DNA of 64,000 nucleotides from NCBI RefSeq assembly GCF_000244955.1, contig NZ_CM001439.1:3204385-3268384 (forward strand), given 5' to 3'. Positions 38,520 through 49,063 of this stretch are shown here, one piece after another. How positions within the stretch are numbered: position 1 is the first letter of the stretch; each line of letters opens with the position of its first letter. The DNA comes from Saccharomonospora marina XMU15. GTDB lineage: Bacteria > Actinomycetota > Actinomycetes > Mycobacteriales > Pseudonocardiaceae. The notes under the pieces are model-generated. The model did not search any database. It saw nothing but the letters and a program-made list of their open reading frames with translations, and was not told where the DNA came from. The position numbers and the translations under genes were made by a program.

Positions 38520-41500
38520 GAGCTGGCTCCCGTCCGGCGTAGCGACGCCAGCTTGGGCCGACGGGAAGGCTTGGCCCGGCTCACCCGTTCAGCGAGCTCC
38601 GCGACTGTCGGGGCCTCGAAGATGTCTCGGACGGTCACGTCGGTGTCCAATGCTTTGCGGATGCGGCTGACCAGGCGGGTGGCGAGCAGGGAGTGGCCGC
38701 CCAGGTGGAAGAAGTCGTCGTCGATGCTGACTCGGCCCACGTCGAGCACGTCGGCGAACAGCGAGCACAGTGTCTCTTCCGTCGCCGTACGCGGTACGCG
38801 GCCGTCCTCCTCACCTTCCAGGCGCGGCACCGGCAACGCAGCCCGATCGAGCTTGCCGTGGGCGGTCAGCGGCAGGCAGTCAAGCACGACTACGGCCGAG
38901 GGCACCATGTAATCGGGCAACGCCATGGCCACCGCACGCCGCAGCGCCCCGGCGTCCACAGACGCCCCCTCTGTGCCCACCACATAACCCACCAAACGCT
39001 TGTCACCAGGCCGATCCTCACGCACCACCACAACTGCCTGACCGACACCGTCGGCGCCCAGCAGCGCCGCCTCAATCTCACCAGGCTCGATTCGGAAACC
39101 ACGCAACTTCACCTGCTGGTCAGCACGACCGACAAACTCGAACAATCCGTCACGACGCCACCGCACCAAATCACCCGTGCGATACATCCGAGACCCAGGC
39201 GGACCGAACGGGTTCGCAACAAAACGTTCCGCAGTCAAACCAGGCCGATTCACATAACCGCGGGCAAGGCCGGGACCACCGATGTACAGCTCGCCCACGA
39301 CACCGGCGGGCACCGGGCGAAGCGCGTCGTCCAGTGTGTACGTCCCGGTGTTGTCGAGAGGCAGCCCGATGGGCAACGAACCCTGATACACGGTGTTTCG
39401 CGGCAACGGGTAGCAGGTGGCGAAGACGGTGGTCTCGGTCGGCCCGTAACCGTTGACAACGGTAGTGCCCGGGCAGTGCTCCATGACCCGGCGTGCCGCC
39501 GCTGGCGCGACTACGTCACCGCCCGTCCAGACCTCTTGTAGCCCGGCGAAACCGCTCGGGTTTTCCTCGGCCATGACGTGGAAGAGTCCGGCGGTGAGCC
39601 ACAGACTCCGTACCCGGAACTCGGCGATCAGCTGCTCCACCGAGATCGCGTCCAGGTCGCCTGGCGGCGCGACGATCACGGTACCGCCGACCAGCAGGGG
39701 CACCCACATCTCGTAGGCGAGGACGTCGAAGGTCAGCGGGGAGTGCTGCAGCATGCGATCGTGCGCGCCGGTCGCGAAAGCTTGGTCGAGGCTCAGGTCG
39801 ACGATGTTTCGGTGGGTGTTGCCGACCCCCTTGGGAATGCCGGTGGAGCCCGAGGTGAACACGGTGCAGGCGAGCTGGTCCGGGTGAATGTCTACGTCCG
39901 GCGCGGGCGTCTGCGTCCCGCCGGGGCTGAAGCCGTTCAGCTCCGGAGCGGGCAGGGCGGTGATGCCCTCGGGCAGGTCCAGGCCTGTCATGTCGCGGGC
40001 GGTGACAACGATCGACGCAGAGGCGGCTGTGAGGATCTGCTGGATCCTGGCCTTGGGGTAATCGGTGTCGACAGGCACATACGCTCCACCTGCCTTGAGA
40101 ATGGCCAGAATTGAGACCGGCACCTCCAGGGACCGGCCCAGCAGGAGCGCCACCCGGGTCTCGGATCCCACGCCCACCTCGACGAGGCGGTGCGCGAAGC
40201 GATTGGCGTATTCCTCCAACTCCGCGTAGCTGAGGCAGCGTTCACCGAGAACCACTGCCGCAGCGTCCGGGATGGTGGCCGCATGACCACTGATGACGGC
40301 CGGCAAGGTGGTGTGGCTACGCGGCGACAGGTCACCGGTGACCGGTTCGATGACACGGCGCCACTCCGCTGCGTCCAGGATGTCGAGGTCGCCGATGGGC
40401 CGCGATGGGTCGGCGACGGCCGCCTCCAGGAAGCGAATGATGCGGTCGGCAAATGCCTGGACGGTCTCTGCGTCGTACCTGTCGGCTGCGTAGTCGATAC
40501 GCAGCTCGACACCACCAGGCCCTCCGGGGGTCCGCCGCTCCAAGAAGTTGACCGTCAGGTCGAAGCGTGCGGTGTCCAACGGGGCCTCTGTGACCTCCGC
40601 GGTCATGCCGACGAGCTCGGGCGCGGGGGTGATCGAGTCGCCCAGGGTGAGCATGATCTGGAAGAAGGGGTGGCGAGCGGCGGATCGCTGTGGGTTGAGT
40701 TCTTCGACGAGAAGGTCGAACGGCAGGTCCTGGTGCGCCCACGCACCCAAGTCCGTCTCCCGGACCCGGGCCAAGAGTTCCAGGAACGATGGATCACCAC
40801 TGGTATCCGTGCGCAGCACCAGTGTATTGACGAAGAACCCGACCATGTCGTCCAGCGCGGGATCGGTGCGGCCCGTGACCGGCGAGCCGACGGGCACATC
40901 CGTGCCTGCACCACTCCGCGTCAGTACAGCCGCGGTCGCCGCATGCACCGCCATGAACAGGGAGGCACCCGACTCGCGGGCCAGGGACTGCAGCTGCTCG
41001 TGCACCTGTGCGGACAGCTGCGCACTCACCCTCGCCCCCCGATAGGAAGCGGTGGCGGGCGAGGGACGCGCGCTCTGCAGCGTCACTTCCTCCGGTAACC
41101 CCGCCAGCACATCTCGCCAGTAGCCGAGCTGCCTGGCAGCCAGACTCTGCGGATCCTTCACCGCACCCAACAGTTCACGCTGCCACAACGTGTAGTCCAC
41201 ATACTGCACAGGCAGCGGCTCCCAGTCGGCAGCTCGGCCCTCCAGCCGCGCCTCATACGCCAGCGCGAGATCACGCAGCAACGGCCCGTTCGACCAGCCA
41301 TCCGACGCAATATGATGCACCACAAGCAACAACACGTGGTCGTCCTCGGCCACCCGCAACAGATGAGCGCGGACCGGCAGGTCATTCGCCAGATCAAAGG
41401 TGCAGGCCGCCAACTCGGCGAGCCGTGCCGCCAGCACCCCCTCCCCCACCGCGACAACCGGCAAAGTCAGCGCAACATCGGCAACTGGACGGACGTACTG

Positions 41501-44500
41501 GTAAGGCTCCTGCTCATCCAGTCGGTAGACGGTTCGCAGGCACTCATGCCGGCCCAGCACATCCTGCAGAGCAAGACGCAGCGCCTGTGGATCAAGCCCA
41601 CCCCTGAGCCGAATCGACAGCGGAATGTTGTACGTGGCCGACGCACCCTCCAGTTCACCCAGGAACCACAGCCGCCGCTGCGCGAATGAGAGGGGGATCC
41701 GCTTCGGGCGCCGCATGGCCACCAGCTCAGGACGGCGAGAACTCGCACGCTCCGCGATAACCGCCGCGATCTCGGCTACCGTCGTATGTGCGAACACGTC
41801 CCGCATGGTCACGTCGGTGTCCAATGCTTTGCGGATGCGGCTGACCAGGCGGGTGGCGAGCAGGGAGTGGCCGCCCAGGTGGAAGAAGTCGTCGTCGATG
41901 CTGACTCGGCCCACGTCGAGCACGTCGGCGAACAGCGAGCACAGTGTCTCTTCCGTCGCCGTACGCGGTACGCGGCCGTCCTCCTCACCTTCCAGGCGCG
42001 GCACCGGCAACGCAGCCCGATCGAGCTTGCCGTGGGCGGTCAGCGGCAGGCAGTCAAGCACGACTACGGCCGAGGGCACCATGTAATCGGGCAACGCCAT
42101 GGCCACCGCACGCCGCAGCGCCCCGGCGTCCACAGACGCCCCCTCTGTGCCCACCACATAACCCACCAAACGCTTGTCACCAGGCCGATCCTCACGCACC
42201 ACCACAACTGCCTGACCGACACCGTCGGCGCCCAGCAGCGCCGCCTCAATCTCACCAGGCTCGATTCGGAAACCACGCAACTTCACCTGCTGGTCAGCAC
42301 GACCGACAAACTCGAACAATCCGTCACGACGCCACCGCACCAAATCACCCGTGCGATACATCCGAGACCCAGGCGGACCGAACGGGTTCGCAACAAAACG
42401 TTCCGCAGTCAGACCAGGCCGATTCACATAACCGCGGGCAAGATGAGTGCCCGCCACATAGAGTTCGGCGACGACACCCGGTGGGGCCGGGCGAAGCTCG
42501 GCATCCAGGACGTACATTGCCGTGTTCGCCATCGGGACGCCGAGGGTCAGTTCGGTCGCTGTCCGACGGTCGGGGCCGAAGGATTCGTAGCTGCAGAAGA
42601 CGGTGGTCTCGGTCGGCCCGTAGACGTGTACGACGGTCGTGTCCGGGCACGCGTCGAGAACGCGGCGCAGGGCGACGGTGGACAGTACGTCACCGCCGGT
42701 CCAGACCTCCTGCACGGTGGCGAGCGAGTGGGGCGATTCCTGAGCGATGGCGTCGAAGAGCGCGGTGGTGAAGTAGAGGGCAGTGACGCCTTGCTGCTCG
42801 ATCGTACGGGCCAGTTCACGGGAGTCGATCTCCTGGCTCGGCAGGATGATGGCTCGGCCCCCTCGTAGCAGCGGTACCCACAGCTCGTAGGTGGAGGAGT
42901 CGAAGGCGAGCGGCGAGTAGGCGAGTACCGTGCTGTGCCGCCCGCCGGCCCAGCACGGGTCGAGGGCAAGCTCGACCACGTTGCGATGTGTGGTGGCGAC
43001 GCCCTTGGGCCTGCCGCTTGATCCGGAGGTGTACATCACATACGCCACCTCGTCGGGGTGGACCTCCAGTTCGGGCCCGGTCCGCTGCCCGTGGGCCGCG
43101 GTGGTCACGACGTCCTGAACAGCCAGTACACGGGTCACACCGGCGAACGGGACCTCGTCCGTGTCAGGATCGGTGAGGACGATTCCCACACCGGTGTCCT
43201 CGATCATCCACCGAAGTCGGTCCGCGGGCTGGCGGGGGTCCAGGGGCACGTATGCCGCGCCGCACTTGAGTACGGCCAGGACCGCCATGACGTATTCGAG
43301 CGAGCGACCCTGGTAGAGCGCCACCGAGTCGCCCGGGCGCACGCCGAGCTGGGTCAGGGTGTGCGCGAGGCCGTTCGCTGCCGCGTCGAGGGCGGCATAG
43401 GTGAGCGTGCGTCCCTCGCAGTGCAGGGCGACGGCGTCGGGGGTGCGGGCGGCTTGGGCTGCGAACAGTGAGTGCAGGGTGCCCTCGGGCAGGGAGGCGG
43501 TGGTCTCGTTGTAGTCGACCACCAGCTCGCGGCGCAGTTCGTCGCCGAGCCAGTCGATATCGCAGACGAGCACCCCGGGCTCGTCGGTGACGGCCTGCAC
43601 CGCGCGGGCCAGCAGGTCGGCCGCCGCCCGGGCCTCGCTCGCGGTGAACCGGTCGGTGCGGTAGACGAGTTCGAGGACTGGAGTGGCCCTACCGGTGCGC
43701 GCGATTACAGTGATCGCGTGGTGGGTCGACTGCCGCAGCCGTACGCCCTCGTCCCAGCGGCAGTCGTCAACTACGACGGCGGTGTCGAACAACTCCGACT
43801 GGACACCCGTGACGCGGCGCAGGGCGGGCCCGGAGATGTCGAGGTGACCCGCCACGCGCTCATGGAAGCGTGCGACGGAATGGATGACCTCGCTTGCCCC
43901 GGATTGGGCCCCCACGGTGACCCTCAACGGCAGGTCGTTGTCACCCATGCCGATCACGACGTCCTGACGCCCCGTGAGCCGAGCACAGACGACCGCCCAG
44001 ATGCCTTGGTAGACGGCTGACGTGGACGTGCTGAGCCCGGCGGCGAGCGCCGCCAGGCGCTCGGCGGTATCACTCGTCAAGCAGATGGGCAGCGCCTCGC
44101 TGTGCCGGGCGGCGGCATCGACGTGCCTGCCCAGAAAGCATGGCTCGGGGGGACCGGCCAGCTCGGAGCGCCACACGTCCACATCGGCATCGGCGTCGGC
44201 AGCTGTGCGAGCCACAACGGTGTCCGGCGGCGCGGCGGACGCCCCGGGATCACCGGCGAGTAGGCCGGTGAGCAGGCAATGTAGCCCGACAGTGTCGAGA
44301 ACCGCCCGGTGTGCGGTCAGGATCAGCGCACTGCCGTCGCCTTCGGCCCTGGCCAAGGCGAAACGAAGCAGCGGCTCCCCGCCGACCTCGACGTCGAACC
44401 CGCGTTCCCATTCCACGGCCGCCACCTCGTCGACGTCGACCTCCGGGTGTTCGGTCCACGGCAGGGGTGCGCCGGGCACCACCCCGCGCACCGGCCTTCC

Positions 44501-44719
44501 GGTCGTGTCGTGGCCAAGACGAGCGAACAGTTCCGGACGTTCGGCCATCAGCCCGGCAGCCGCCTTCCGGAGATCGTCCGCCGAAAGACCTGGCGGCAGG
44601 GCAACCACGGCCTGGACCACGTCGAACGTGCGGGCGTGGGGATCGTACTGGTCGGGTCGCAGCAGGCCCTCCTGGGCCGAAGTCAGTTCACAGGTCTGCG
44701 CAGGGAGCTGCTGGGACAT
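38516..44719 (-). CDS. NRPS-B: two-module nonribosomal peptide synthetase (C*-A-T-C-A-T)
   Basis: This 2,067-residue protein has the following layout: degenerate C at 1-430 (HRAVLDTVG instead of HHxxxDG), A1 430-900, T1 about 950 (FHLGGHS), active C 1010-1440 (HHIASDG), A2 1470-1960, T2 about 2010. Manual ten-residue codes: A1 D-S-Y-Y-W-G-V-V-F-K (unassigned) and A2 D-V-Y-W-W-G-G-V-F-K, close to valine-type codes (W278, G301, G322, F331). Both A10 lysines are present ([10 protein letters not shown]). There is no epimerase and no thioesterase, so the chain must pass to NRPS-A. The likely start is ATG 44719 with GGAAGG upstream; a TTG lies at 44734. It is probably the initiating synthetase, since its first C domain is dead. 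Confidence 0.93.
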   Translation of the reverse strand: MSQQLPAQTCELTSAQEGLLRPDQYDPHARTFDVVQAVVALPPGLSADDLRKAAAGLMAERPELFARLGHDTTGRPVRGVVPGAPLPWTEHPEVDVDEVAAVEWERGFDVEVGGEPLLRFALARAEGDGSALILTAHRAVLDTVGLHCLLTGLLAGDPGASAAPPDTVVARTAADADADVDVWRSELAGPPEPCFLGRHVDAAARHSEALPICLTSDTAERLAALAAGLSTSTSAVYQGIWAVVCARLTGRQDVVIGMGDNDLPLRVTVGAQSGASEVIHSVARFHERVAGHLDISGPALRRVTGVQSELFDTAVVVDDCRWDEGVRLRQSTHHAITVIARTGRATPVLELVYRTDRFTASEARAAADLLARAVQAVTDEPGVLVCDIDWLGDELRRELVVDYNETTASLPEGTLHSLFAAQAARTPDAVALHCEGRTLTYAALDAAANGLAHTLTQLGVRPGDSVALYQGRSLEYVMAVLAVLKCGAAYVPLDPRQPADRLRWMIEDTGVGIVLTDPDTDEVPFAGVTRVLAVQDVVTTAAHGQRTGPELEVHPDEVAYVMYTSGSSGRPKGVATTHRNVVELALDPCWAGGRHSTVLAYSPLAFDSSTYELWVPLLRGGRAIILPSQEIDSRELARTIEQQGVTALYFTTALFDAIAQESPHSLATVQEVWTGGDVLSTVALRRVLDACPDTTVVHVYGPTETTVFCSYESFGPDRRTATELTLGVPMANTAMYVLDAELRPAPPGVVAELYVAGTHLARGYVNRPGLTAERFVANPFGPPGSRMYRTGDLVRWRRDGLFEFVGRADQQVKLRGFRIEPGEIEAALLGADGVGQAVVVVREDRPGDKRLVGYVVGTEGASVDAGALRRAVAMALPDYMVPSAVVVLDCLPLTAHGKLDRAALPVPRLEGEEDGRVPRTATEETLCSLFADVLDVGRVSIDDDFFHLGGHSLLATRLVSRIRKALDTDVTMRDVFAHTTVAEIAAVIAERASSRRPELVAMRRPKRIPLSFAQRRLWFLGELEGASATYNIPLSIRLRGGLDPQALRLALQDVLGRHECLRTVYRLDEQEPYQYVRPVADVALTLPVVAVGEGVLAARLAELAACTFDLANDLPVRAHLLRVAEDDHVLLLVVHHIASDGWSNGPLLRDLALAYEARLEGRAADWEPLPVQYVDYTLWQRELLGAVKDPQSLAARQLGYWRDVLAGLPEEVTLQSARPSPATASYRGARVSAQLSAQVHEQLQSLARESGASLFMAVHAATAAVLTRSGAGTDVPVGSPVTGRTDPALDDMVGFFVNTLVLRTDTSGDPSFLELLARVRETDLGAWAHQDLPFDLLVEELNPQRSAARHPFFQIMLTLGDSITPAPELVGMTAEVTEAPLDTARFDLTVNFLERRTPGGPGGVELRIDYAADRYDAETVQAFADRIIRFLEAAVADPSRPIGDLDILDAAEWRRVIEPVTGDLSPRSHTTLPAVISGHAATIPDAAAVVLGERCLSYAELEEYANRFAHRLVEVGVGSETRVALLLGRSLEVPVSILAILKAGGAYVPVDTDYPKARIQQILTAASASIVVTARDMTGLDLPEGITALPAPELNGFSPGGTQTPAPDVDIHPDQLACTVFTSGSTGIPKGVGNTHRNIVDLSLDQAFATGAHDRMLQHSPLTFDVLAYEMWVPLLVGGTVIVAPPGDLDAISVEQLIAEFRVRSLWLTAGLFHVMAEENPSGFAGLQEVWTGGDVVAPAAARRVMEHCPGTTVVNGYGPTETTVFATCYPLPRNTVYQGSLPIGLPLDNTGTYTLDDALRPVPAGVVGELYIGGPGLARGYVNRPGLTAERFVANPFGPPGSRMYRTGDLVRWRRDGLFEFVGRADQQVKLRGFRIEPGEIEAALLGADGVGQAVVVVREDRPGDKRLVGYVVGTEGASVDAGALRRAVAMALPDYMVPSAVVVLDCLPLTAHGKLDRAALPVPRLEGEEDGRVPRTATEETLCSLFADVLDVGRVSIDDDFFHLGGHSLLATRLVSRIRKALDTDVTVRDIFEAPTVAELAERVSRAKPSRRPKLASLRRTGASS
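38633..39268. repeat. 636-bp near-identical NRPS-B duplication, module 2 copy
   Basis: This segment encodes the C-terminal part of A2 and T2. It is almost base-identical to 41807-42442 (offset 3,174); one difference was noted (GTCAAACC against GTCAGACC). Identity ends abruptly at both sides, as expected after gene conversion or recombination rather than slow divergence. Confidence 0.92.
41807..42442. repeat. 636-bp near-identical NRPS-B duplication, module 1 copy
   Basis: Partner of 38633-39268. It covers the end of A1 (from [14 protein letters not shown] through the A8-A10 region) and T1 (FHLGGHS). The selectivity pocket between A4 and A5 lies outside the repeat, so the two modules kept different substrate codes. 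Confidence 0.92.
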
Positions 44720-44810
44720 CTCGACACCTTCCAATGCCGGGGCGAGGGTGGAAGCTCTGTCGGAGGGCTTTTGGGCGGATGCACCCCTGGCCTCACCGGA
44801 TGAGCACGGA

Positions 44811-46733
44811 TCACGCCTGCGACGGACCGGCAGGCATCACCTGCAGCAACACACGATCGTCATCGCCGACCGGCCCGTCCTCGGGAACGTCGAGCAGGAC
44901 GAGGCTGATGATCCGCCCATCCTCCTCGAAGAGCATGTCGTGTTCGCGCAGCAACTCCAATCTCGCTCTGACGTCCGCGCCTGACCCCTCCGCGCGTGTC
45001 AGCGCTTCCTCGGTGACCGGCGCGGCCAGGCGCTGGAGAAGACGCGACATCAACTCATCGACCAGGAGTTCTCGGGCATGGCCGAACCGGGTGTCGACGA
45101 TCCGTCGCGATCCGTCCTCGCGACGTTGCACCTCGAGTACCGGCCTGTCTGATTCGACCGTCGACGCGCGGCCGCTTCGCCACCGCTCGACCAGCTGACT
45201 CACCTCGCCCAACCATTCAACGGCCAGTTCCGCGTAGGGAGCCGCCCCGTGGTCAGCGAAAAAATACGCCAGCTCATGGAGATGTTCCGCCGGAAACGGA
45301 AATGCCTTTTCGTAGAAGTCCATCGGCATCAGCTCCAGCCCATATTTATCAGGATCGGTGAAGTACGGGCTGTAGCGATCGAACCGCACCAGGTATGCCC
45401 CGCCGGGCGGGGGCAGGTGAGTCAACAGCGGCAGATCCTCAACATATTTGCGATACACATCTTCACATTCTCCCGGGAACCCCATCAGCAGGTTCCAAGC
45501 GGGGTTCATGTTATTCCGGACGCAGTTCTTCAGAAACTGAATGTTCAAGAACGCAGTGGTCCCCTTTCCCATGAGCTTGAGGGTTTTCGTGGAGAGTGAT
45601 TCAATACCTGGCTGCACCTTGGTCACTCCCACCCGCACCATCGCGGCCATATCCTGGCTGCTCAGCGGCAGCTTCACCTCGTAAAATATGGAAGGACCGT
45701 TCGAACGCTCCGGCAGACGTCCGAAGACCTCGCGCGGGAACTTCTTGGGCATGATGTTGTCGGTGCACATGAAGCCCCTGGCTTTATCGCTCAGACCGAA
45801 GAGCCAGGTGAACTGGCGCAACGCCACTTCCGGGGACATCGCGCGATAGCCCATGCCGAGACCGTTGAGACCGCAGAAGGTACAGTGCGAACGCTGACCC
45901 CACCAACAGCCTCGTGACGTCTCGAACATCAGCTCGGGCTTGATCTCCGGGTCCGAACTCAGTTCACTACGCACACCGTGGAAGGCCTCGAGATATTCGG
46001 AGTAGTCGGGCTCGAAGAAGTCGTCGATGTCGCGGTCGCGCCCGACACCTGCGGCAAAGCGCGGATCACCGACGTTCGTAGGTGTGACCACACCAACGAT
46101 GTCGTTGACCGCGCTCAGCCCTTCGCCCAGATAACGCTGGACGAAGTCGGGGAACGTGTGCAGGGCGGGCCCGGAAAAGACTGCGTCGATCTCGGGCACG
46201 TTCCGCACGAGGGCCGCGCCCATGGGCGCTTCGCAGTTTGCGCCACCGAGCACCGCTACCGCAGAGGGGTTCCGGCGCTTCACCAAGCGAGCCATCGCGA
46301 TCGATGCGTTGGTTTGTGCGAACATGGACGTGAAGCCGATTAGGTCCGACTCAGCCAACGCATAAGATCCACACAGCCGATCAAGTAATTCCGGCAGCCC
46401 GGCGCGCAATTCCATAATCTGCGTTCTAAACGCGTTCCATTGTGGTCCGGTGTAGTATCGATTGAAATAATCACCTTGATTTTCGGGAGCGGACGGAAAG
46501 GCCAGGCCGCGGAATATCCACTCGCCGAGCCCGGTCAGCAGATGCTGAAGCTGTCCGGTAATCTCCTCGTACAGTTCGGCACCGAAGTAACAGGCGAAGT
46601 CCAGGTTCAGCGAGTGGACGGACACCTCGACCTGGTCACCGAACTCGCGCCTGATCAGCGCCGAGAGTTGGCTGAGAGCAAGCGAAGGTCGATCCCAGTC
46701 AGCGAAAGGCATATTAACCAAACTGATCTTCAC
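44811..46733 (-). CDS. B12-binding radical-SAM C-methyltransferase of the RiPP-maturation type
   Basis: This 640-residue protein has an N-terminal cobalamin-binding Rossmann region ([20 protein letters not shown]) and a radical-SAM barrel whose cluster motif is [18 protein letters not shown] (Cx7Cx2C). That spacing, the surrounding sequence and the long C-terminal domain match the TIGR03975-like group, named for RiPP-maturation C-methylases. Such enzymes methylate unactivated carbons. Here it sits between the methyltransferase and NRPS-B with no precursor-peptide gene, so it presumably methylates an amino acid, a carrier-bound residue or the peptide. GTG 46733 follows GGAAGGGAAAG. A non-methylating radical role cannot be excluded. 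Confidence 0.85.
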   Translation of the reverse strand: MKISLVNMPFADWDRPSLALSQLSALIRREFGDQVEVSVHSLNLDFACYFGAELYEEITGQLQHLLTGLGEWIFRGLAFPSAPENQGDYFNRYYTGPQWNAFRTQIMELRAGLPELLDRLCGSYALAESDLIGFTSMFAQTNASIAMARLVKRRNPSAVAVLGGANCEAPMGAALVRNVPEIDAVFSGPALHTFPDFVQRYLGEGLSAVNDIVGVVTPTNVGDPRFAAGVGRDRDIDDFFEPDYSEYLEAFHGVRSELSSDPEIKPELMFETSRGCWWGQRSHCTFCGLNGLGMGYRAMSPEVALRQFTWLFGLSDKARGFMCTDNIMPKKFPREVFGRLPERSNGPSIFYEVKLPLSSQDMAAMVRVGVTKVQPGIESLSTKTLKLMGKGTTAFLNIQFLKNCVRNNMNPAWNLLMGFPGECEDVYRKYVEDLPLLTHLPPPGGAYLVRFDRYSPYFTDPDKYGLELMPMDFYEKAFPFPAEHLHELAYFFADHGAAPYAELAVEWLGEVSQLVERWRSGRASTVESDRPVLEVQRREDGSRRIVDTRFGHARELLVDELMSRLLQRLAAPVTEEALTRAEGSGADVRARLELLREHDMLFEEDGRIISLVLLDVPEDGPVGDDDRVLLQVMPAGPSQA

Positions 46734-46937
46734 AATGCTTTCCCTTCCGTGCTGGTGTCCGACACGCTCGAATGATGGACCAAGTCCGGCGATCCAGGAA
46801 GGCGCCCAGCCGCAGACTGATCAGCTGCGCACCGCCGCAAGCAGGAGCAATTCCGATGCCGCCACAGCGAGACCGGGCGGGCCTGGATGCCCGTCGCCAA
46901 GGCGGGCCCAGCCGGGCCTGCTGCCTGCGGAGATACA

Positions 46938-47993
46938 TCACTCACTCCGGTCACCGGTTTCGTCCTGCGGTGGTGTCAGCGCGTCTCGGGCATCGTCTCT
47001 CGGGACGAGGTGGAATACCGTGCTGTACGCGATCTCAAGATCGTGGGTTGCGAGTAGCTTCCACTCCTCGCTGAGTTCGAAGGTCTCAACCCATTGCGCG
47101 AAGGTGGGCAGCTGCTGCCGCATCAGGCCGTGGGTGTATTCGAATCCCAAGGTGAAGATCGGGCAGTGCGGATCTGCCGCCTGTTGGGACCGGTAGGTGT
47201 CGCTCAGCAGCAGGTTCTGCGCGCCGGGAAACGCCCGGCGCAGGGCGGCCAAGACCTTCACGAACCGTTCACGAGGCAGGAGGTCGTGTGCGAGGAAGAA
47301 GGAGAAGACAAGCTCGACGTCGGGGAAGGCGCCATCGGGCAGCGCCGTCAAGTCCGAGTGGACGAGTTCGATCCGGTCCTCCAGACCCGCCTCGCGCACC
47401 GCCTCCCGGCCCGCGCTCCACGCCGCAGCGTCGACCTCCACACCTACGAACCGCGCTTCGGGTGCTCGGCCCGCAAGTTCGATCAACCGTCGCGCGCTGC
47501 CACAACCAAGGTCGGCCGCCGTCCTGTGCGGTACTGCGCTGACGAGCTTGTGAAACATCGAGTCGACGAACTGGGCGCCGTAATCCTTGCCGGCGCGTGC
47601 GATGGCTCCCCCGTCGCGCGCGTTCGTCCTGCTCGGCCAGCCATCGGCTCGACACACCTGTGCGGCCCCGGAGAGCATCGAACCGTATCCGCCGATCAGC
47701 CACAGGAAGTAGCCCTTGTCGCGCCAGATCTCGCCGAAGGCCGGACCTGGGACCAAGCCTCGCTCCCCGTCCTCAACCACCGCGCCTGCGTGCCGCAGAC
47801 CCAGGATCACGGCGTCCAGCGCCAGGTGATCCAGGCCGGCCCGCGCAGCGAAGCCGGCCGGATCGATCGCGCCGTTCGCTTCCAGCTCCGTCAGCAGGCC
47901 AAGTTCGAAGGCCGCGCAGATTGCCGAGGCCGCAACTGCTCCGTTGAACAACTCGGCGGTCGTGGAGCGCTCCGCTCCAGGGCGGTCAGGCAT
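46938..47993 (-). CDS. SAM methyltransferase resembling MppJ/SgvM keto-acid C-methyltransferases
   Basis: This 351-residue class-I methyltransferase has an N-terminal winged-helix dimerisation part (AAFELGLLTELEANGAI, DAVILGLRHAGAVV) and SAM motif AADLGCGSARRLIELA. FSFFLAHDLLP carries a His-Asp pair, and a second His (EYTHGL) follows 52 residues after the first. MppJ, which methylates phenylpyruvate, binds iron with two His at that separation as I recall it. With the aminotransferase directly upstream it would make a beta-methyl amino acid from an alpha-keto acid. The start ATG 47993 overlaps the aminotransferase stop by eight bases. An O- or N-methyltransferase role is the alternative. Confidence 0.8.
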   Translation of the reverse strand: MPDRPGAERSTTAELFNGAVAASAICAAFELGLLTELEANGAIDPAGFAARAGLDHLALDAVILGLRHAGAVVEDGERGLVPGPAFGEIWRDKGYFLWLIGGYGSMLSGAAQVCRADGWPSRTNARDGGAIARAGKDYGAQFVDSMFHKLVSAVPHRTAADLGCGSARRLIELAGRAPEARFVGVEVDAAAWSAGREAVREAGLEDRIELVHSDLTALPDGAFPDVELVFSFFLAHDLLPRERFVKVLAALRRAFPGAQNLLLSDTYRSQQAADPHCPIFTLGFEYTHGLMRQQLPTFAQWVETFELSEEWKLLATHDLEIAYSTVFHLVPRDDARDALTPPQDETGDRSE

Positions 47994-49059
47994 CTGCAAG
48001 AATCCCTTCCAACACATAGAGAAGATGATCGACCTGATCCTGGCTGCCGACCGTGATCCGCAACCGGTCCGGCAGTCCGAGTTCGGTCACGTCACGCACC
48101 GCAAGCCCGGCTTGAGCGAGCAGTTCGGCCACGGCCGCGGCCCGGCCGGGCAGGTGGACCAGGACGAAGTTGGCGGCCGATGGAAGGAAGGCGATCCCAA
48201 GACGCTCGAAACCAGCGATGAGTGCGGACTTGGCGCATTCGGTCGCCGCCACCGTTCGGGCCACATGCTCGATGTCGCCGATCGCGGCGAGCGCCGCCGC
48301 ACAGCCGAGCCCGTTGACGTGGAACGGGATCGCCCGCTGTACCTGTCGTACCGCGGACACCACCGAGGGATCACCGATCAGGTAGGCGATCCGGAGTCCA
48401 GCCAGACCGTGCGCCTTGGAAAAGGTGCGAAGAATACAGACTCCTGCATCGGCCGCGGCCCAAGGCAACGCTGAGGCGAAACCCGGACCGGCATACTCGG
48501 CGTAAGCCTCGTCGAGCACCAATACGGCCCCGTTGTCCCGCGCAGCCGCGCACAGCGCCGCGACCTCACTCGAGCCGAGCAGGGACCCGGTGGGGTTGTG
48601 CGGGTTGCACACGAAGGCCAGCCCCGCTCCCCCAGCGAAGCCCGTGACGAAAGCCGCGACGTCGACGGCCCAGTCACGCAGCGCCAGTTCCCGGAACTCA
48701 ACGCCAGCCGCTGTTAGGCTCAGCGCATAGCTCTGGAAAGTCTGCTCACAGATCTGCGCGGACCGCGGATCCGTGCGGTGAACCAAGGCGAGCAGCAGAA
48801 TCAGTTCGTCGGCCCCGTTACCCACCGCCACCCGGTCGACGTGCACCCCGTGGGCTCGGGCGATTCCTTCCGTCAGCTCCTGGTAGGCCGGTTCCGGGTA
48901 ACGGTGCGGCTCGTGCATGGCACCGTCCAGCGCGGCACGGGCAGCTGAACCAGGGCCGTAGGGATTCTCGTTCCGGTCCAGCCGCACAACACCGAGTTGC
49001 GGCGGCCCGGAGGCGGCGGTCAGCTGGTGGCCTCGGATACCACGCACCAGATATGACAT
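47986..49059 (-). CDS. Class I/II aminotransferase, histidinol-phosphate aminotransferase-like
   Basis: This 357-residue fold-I PLP enzyme has the HisC-type lead VRLDRNENPYGPG, the VGNGADELI loop, VCNPHNPTGSLLG, the Asp of LVLDEAYAEY, and the Schiff-base Lys in TFSKAHGLAGLRIAY. The conserved Arg near the end (DRLRITVGS) binds the substrate carboxylate. It lies four bases after the P450 stop and overlaps the methyltransferase by eight bases, so it probably aminates the methylated keto acid made by that enzyme, or supplies the keto acid from its amino acid. It is unlikely to be the histidine-pathway enzyme because no his gene is near. Confidence 0.87.
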   Translation of the reverse strand: MSYLVRGIRGHQLTAASGPPQLGVVRLDRNENPYGPGSAARAALDGAMHEPHRYPEPAYQELTEGIARAHGVHVDRVAVGNGADELILLLALVHRTDPRSAQICEQTFQSYALSLTAAGVEFRELALRDWAVDVAAFVTGFAGGAGLAFVCNPHNPTGSLLGSSEVAALCAAARDNGAVLVLDEAYAEYAGPGFASALPWAAADAGVCILRTFSKAHGLAGLRIAYLIGDPSVVSAVRQVQRAIPFHVNGLGCAAALAAIGDIEHVARTVAATECAKSALIAGFERLGIAFLPSAANFVLVHLPGRAAAVAELLAQAGLAVRDVTELGLPDRLRITVGSQDQVDHLLYVLEGILADA

Positions 49060-49063
49060 CTCG

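Noticed and set aside
46734-46937. Possible RiPP precursor gene before the radical-SAM gene
   Set aside because: The short frames here are Arg/Pro/Cys-rich shadows without a leader-core pattern, and the ribosome-binding site present belongs to the radical-SAM gene.
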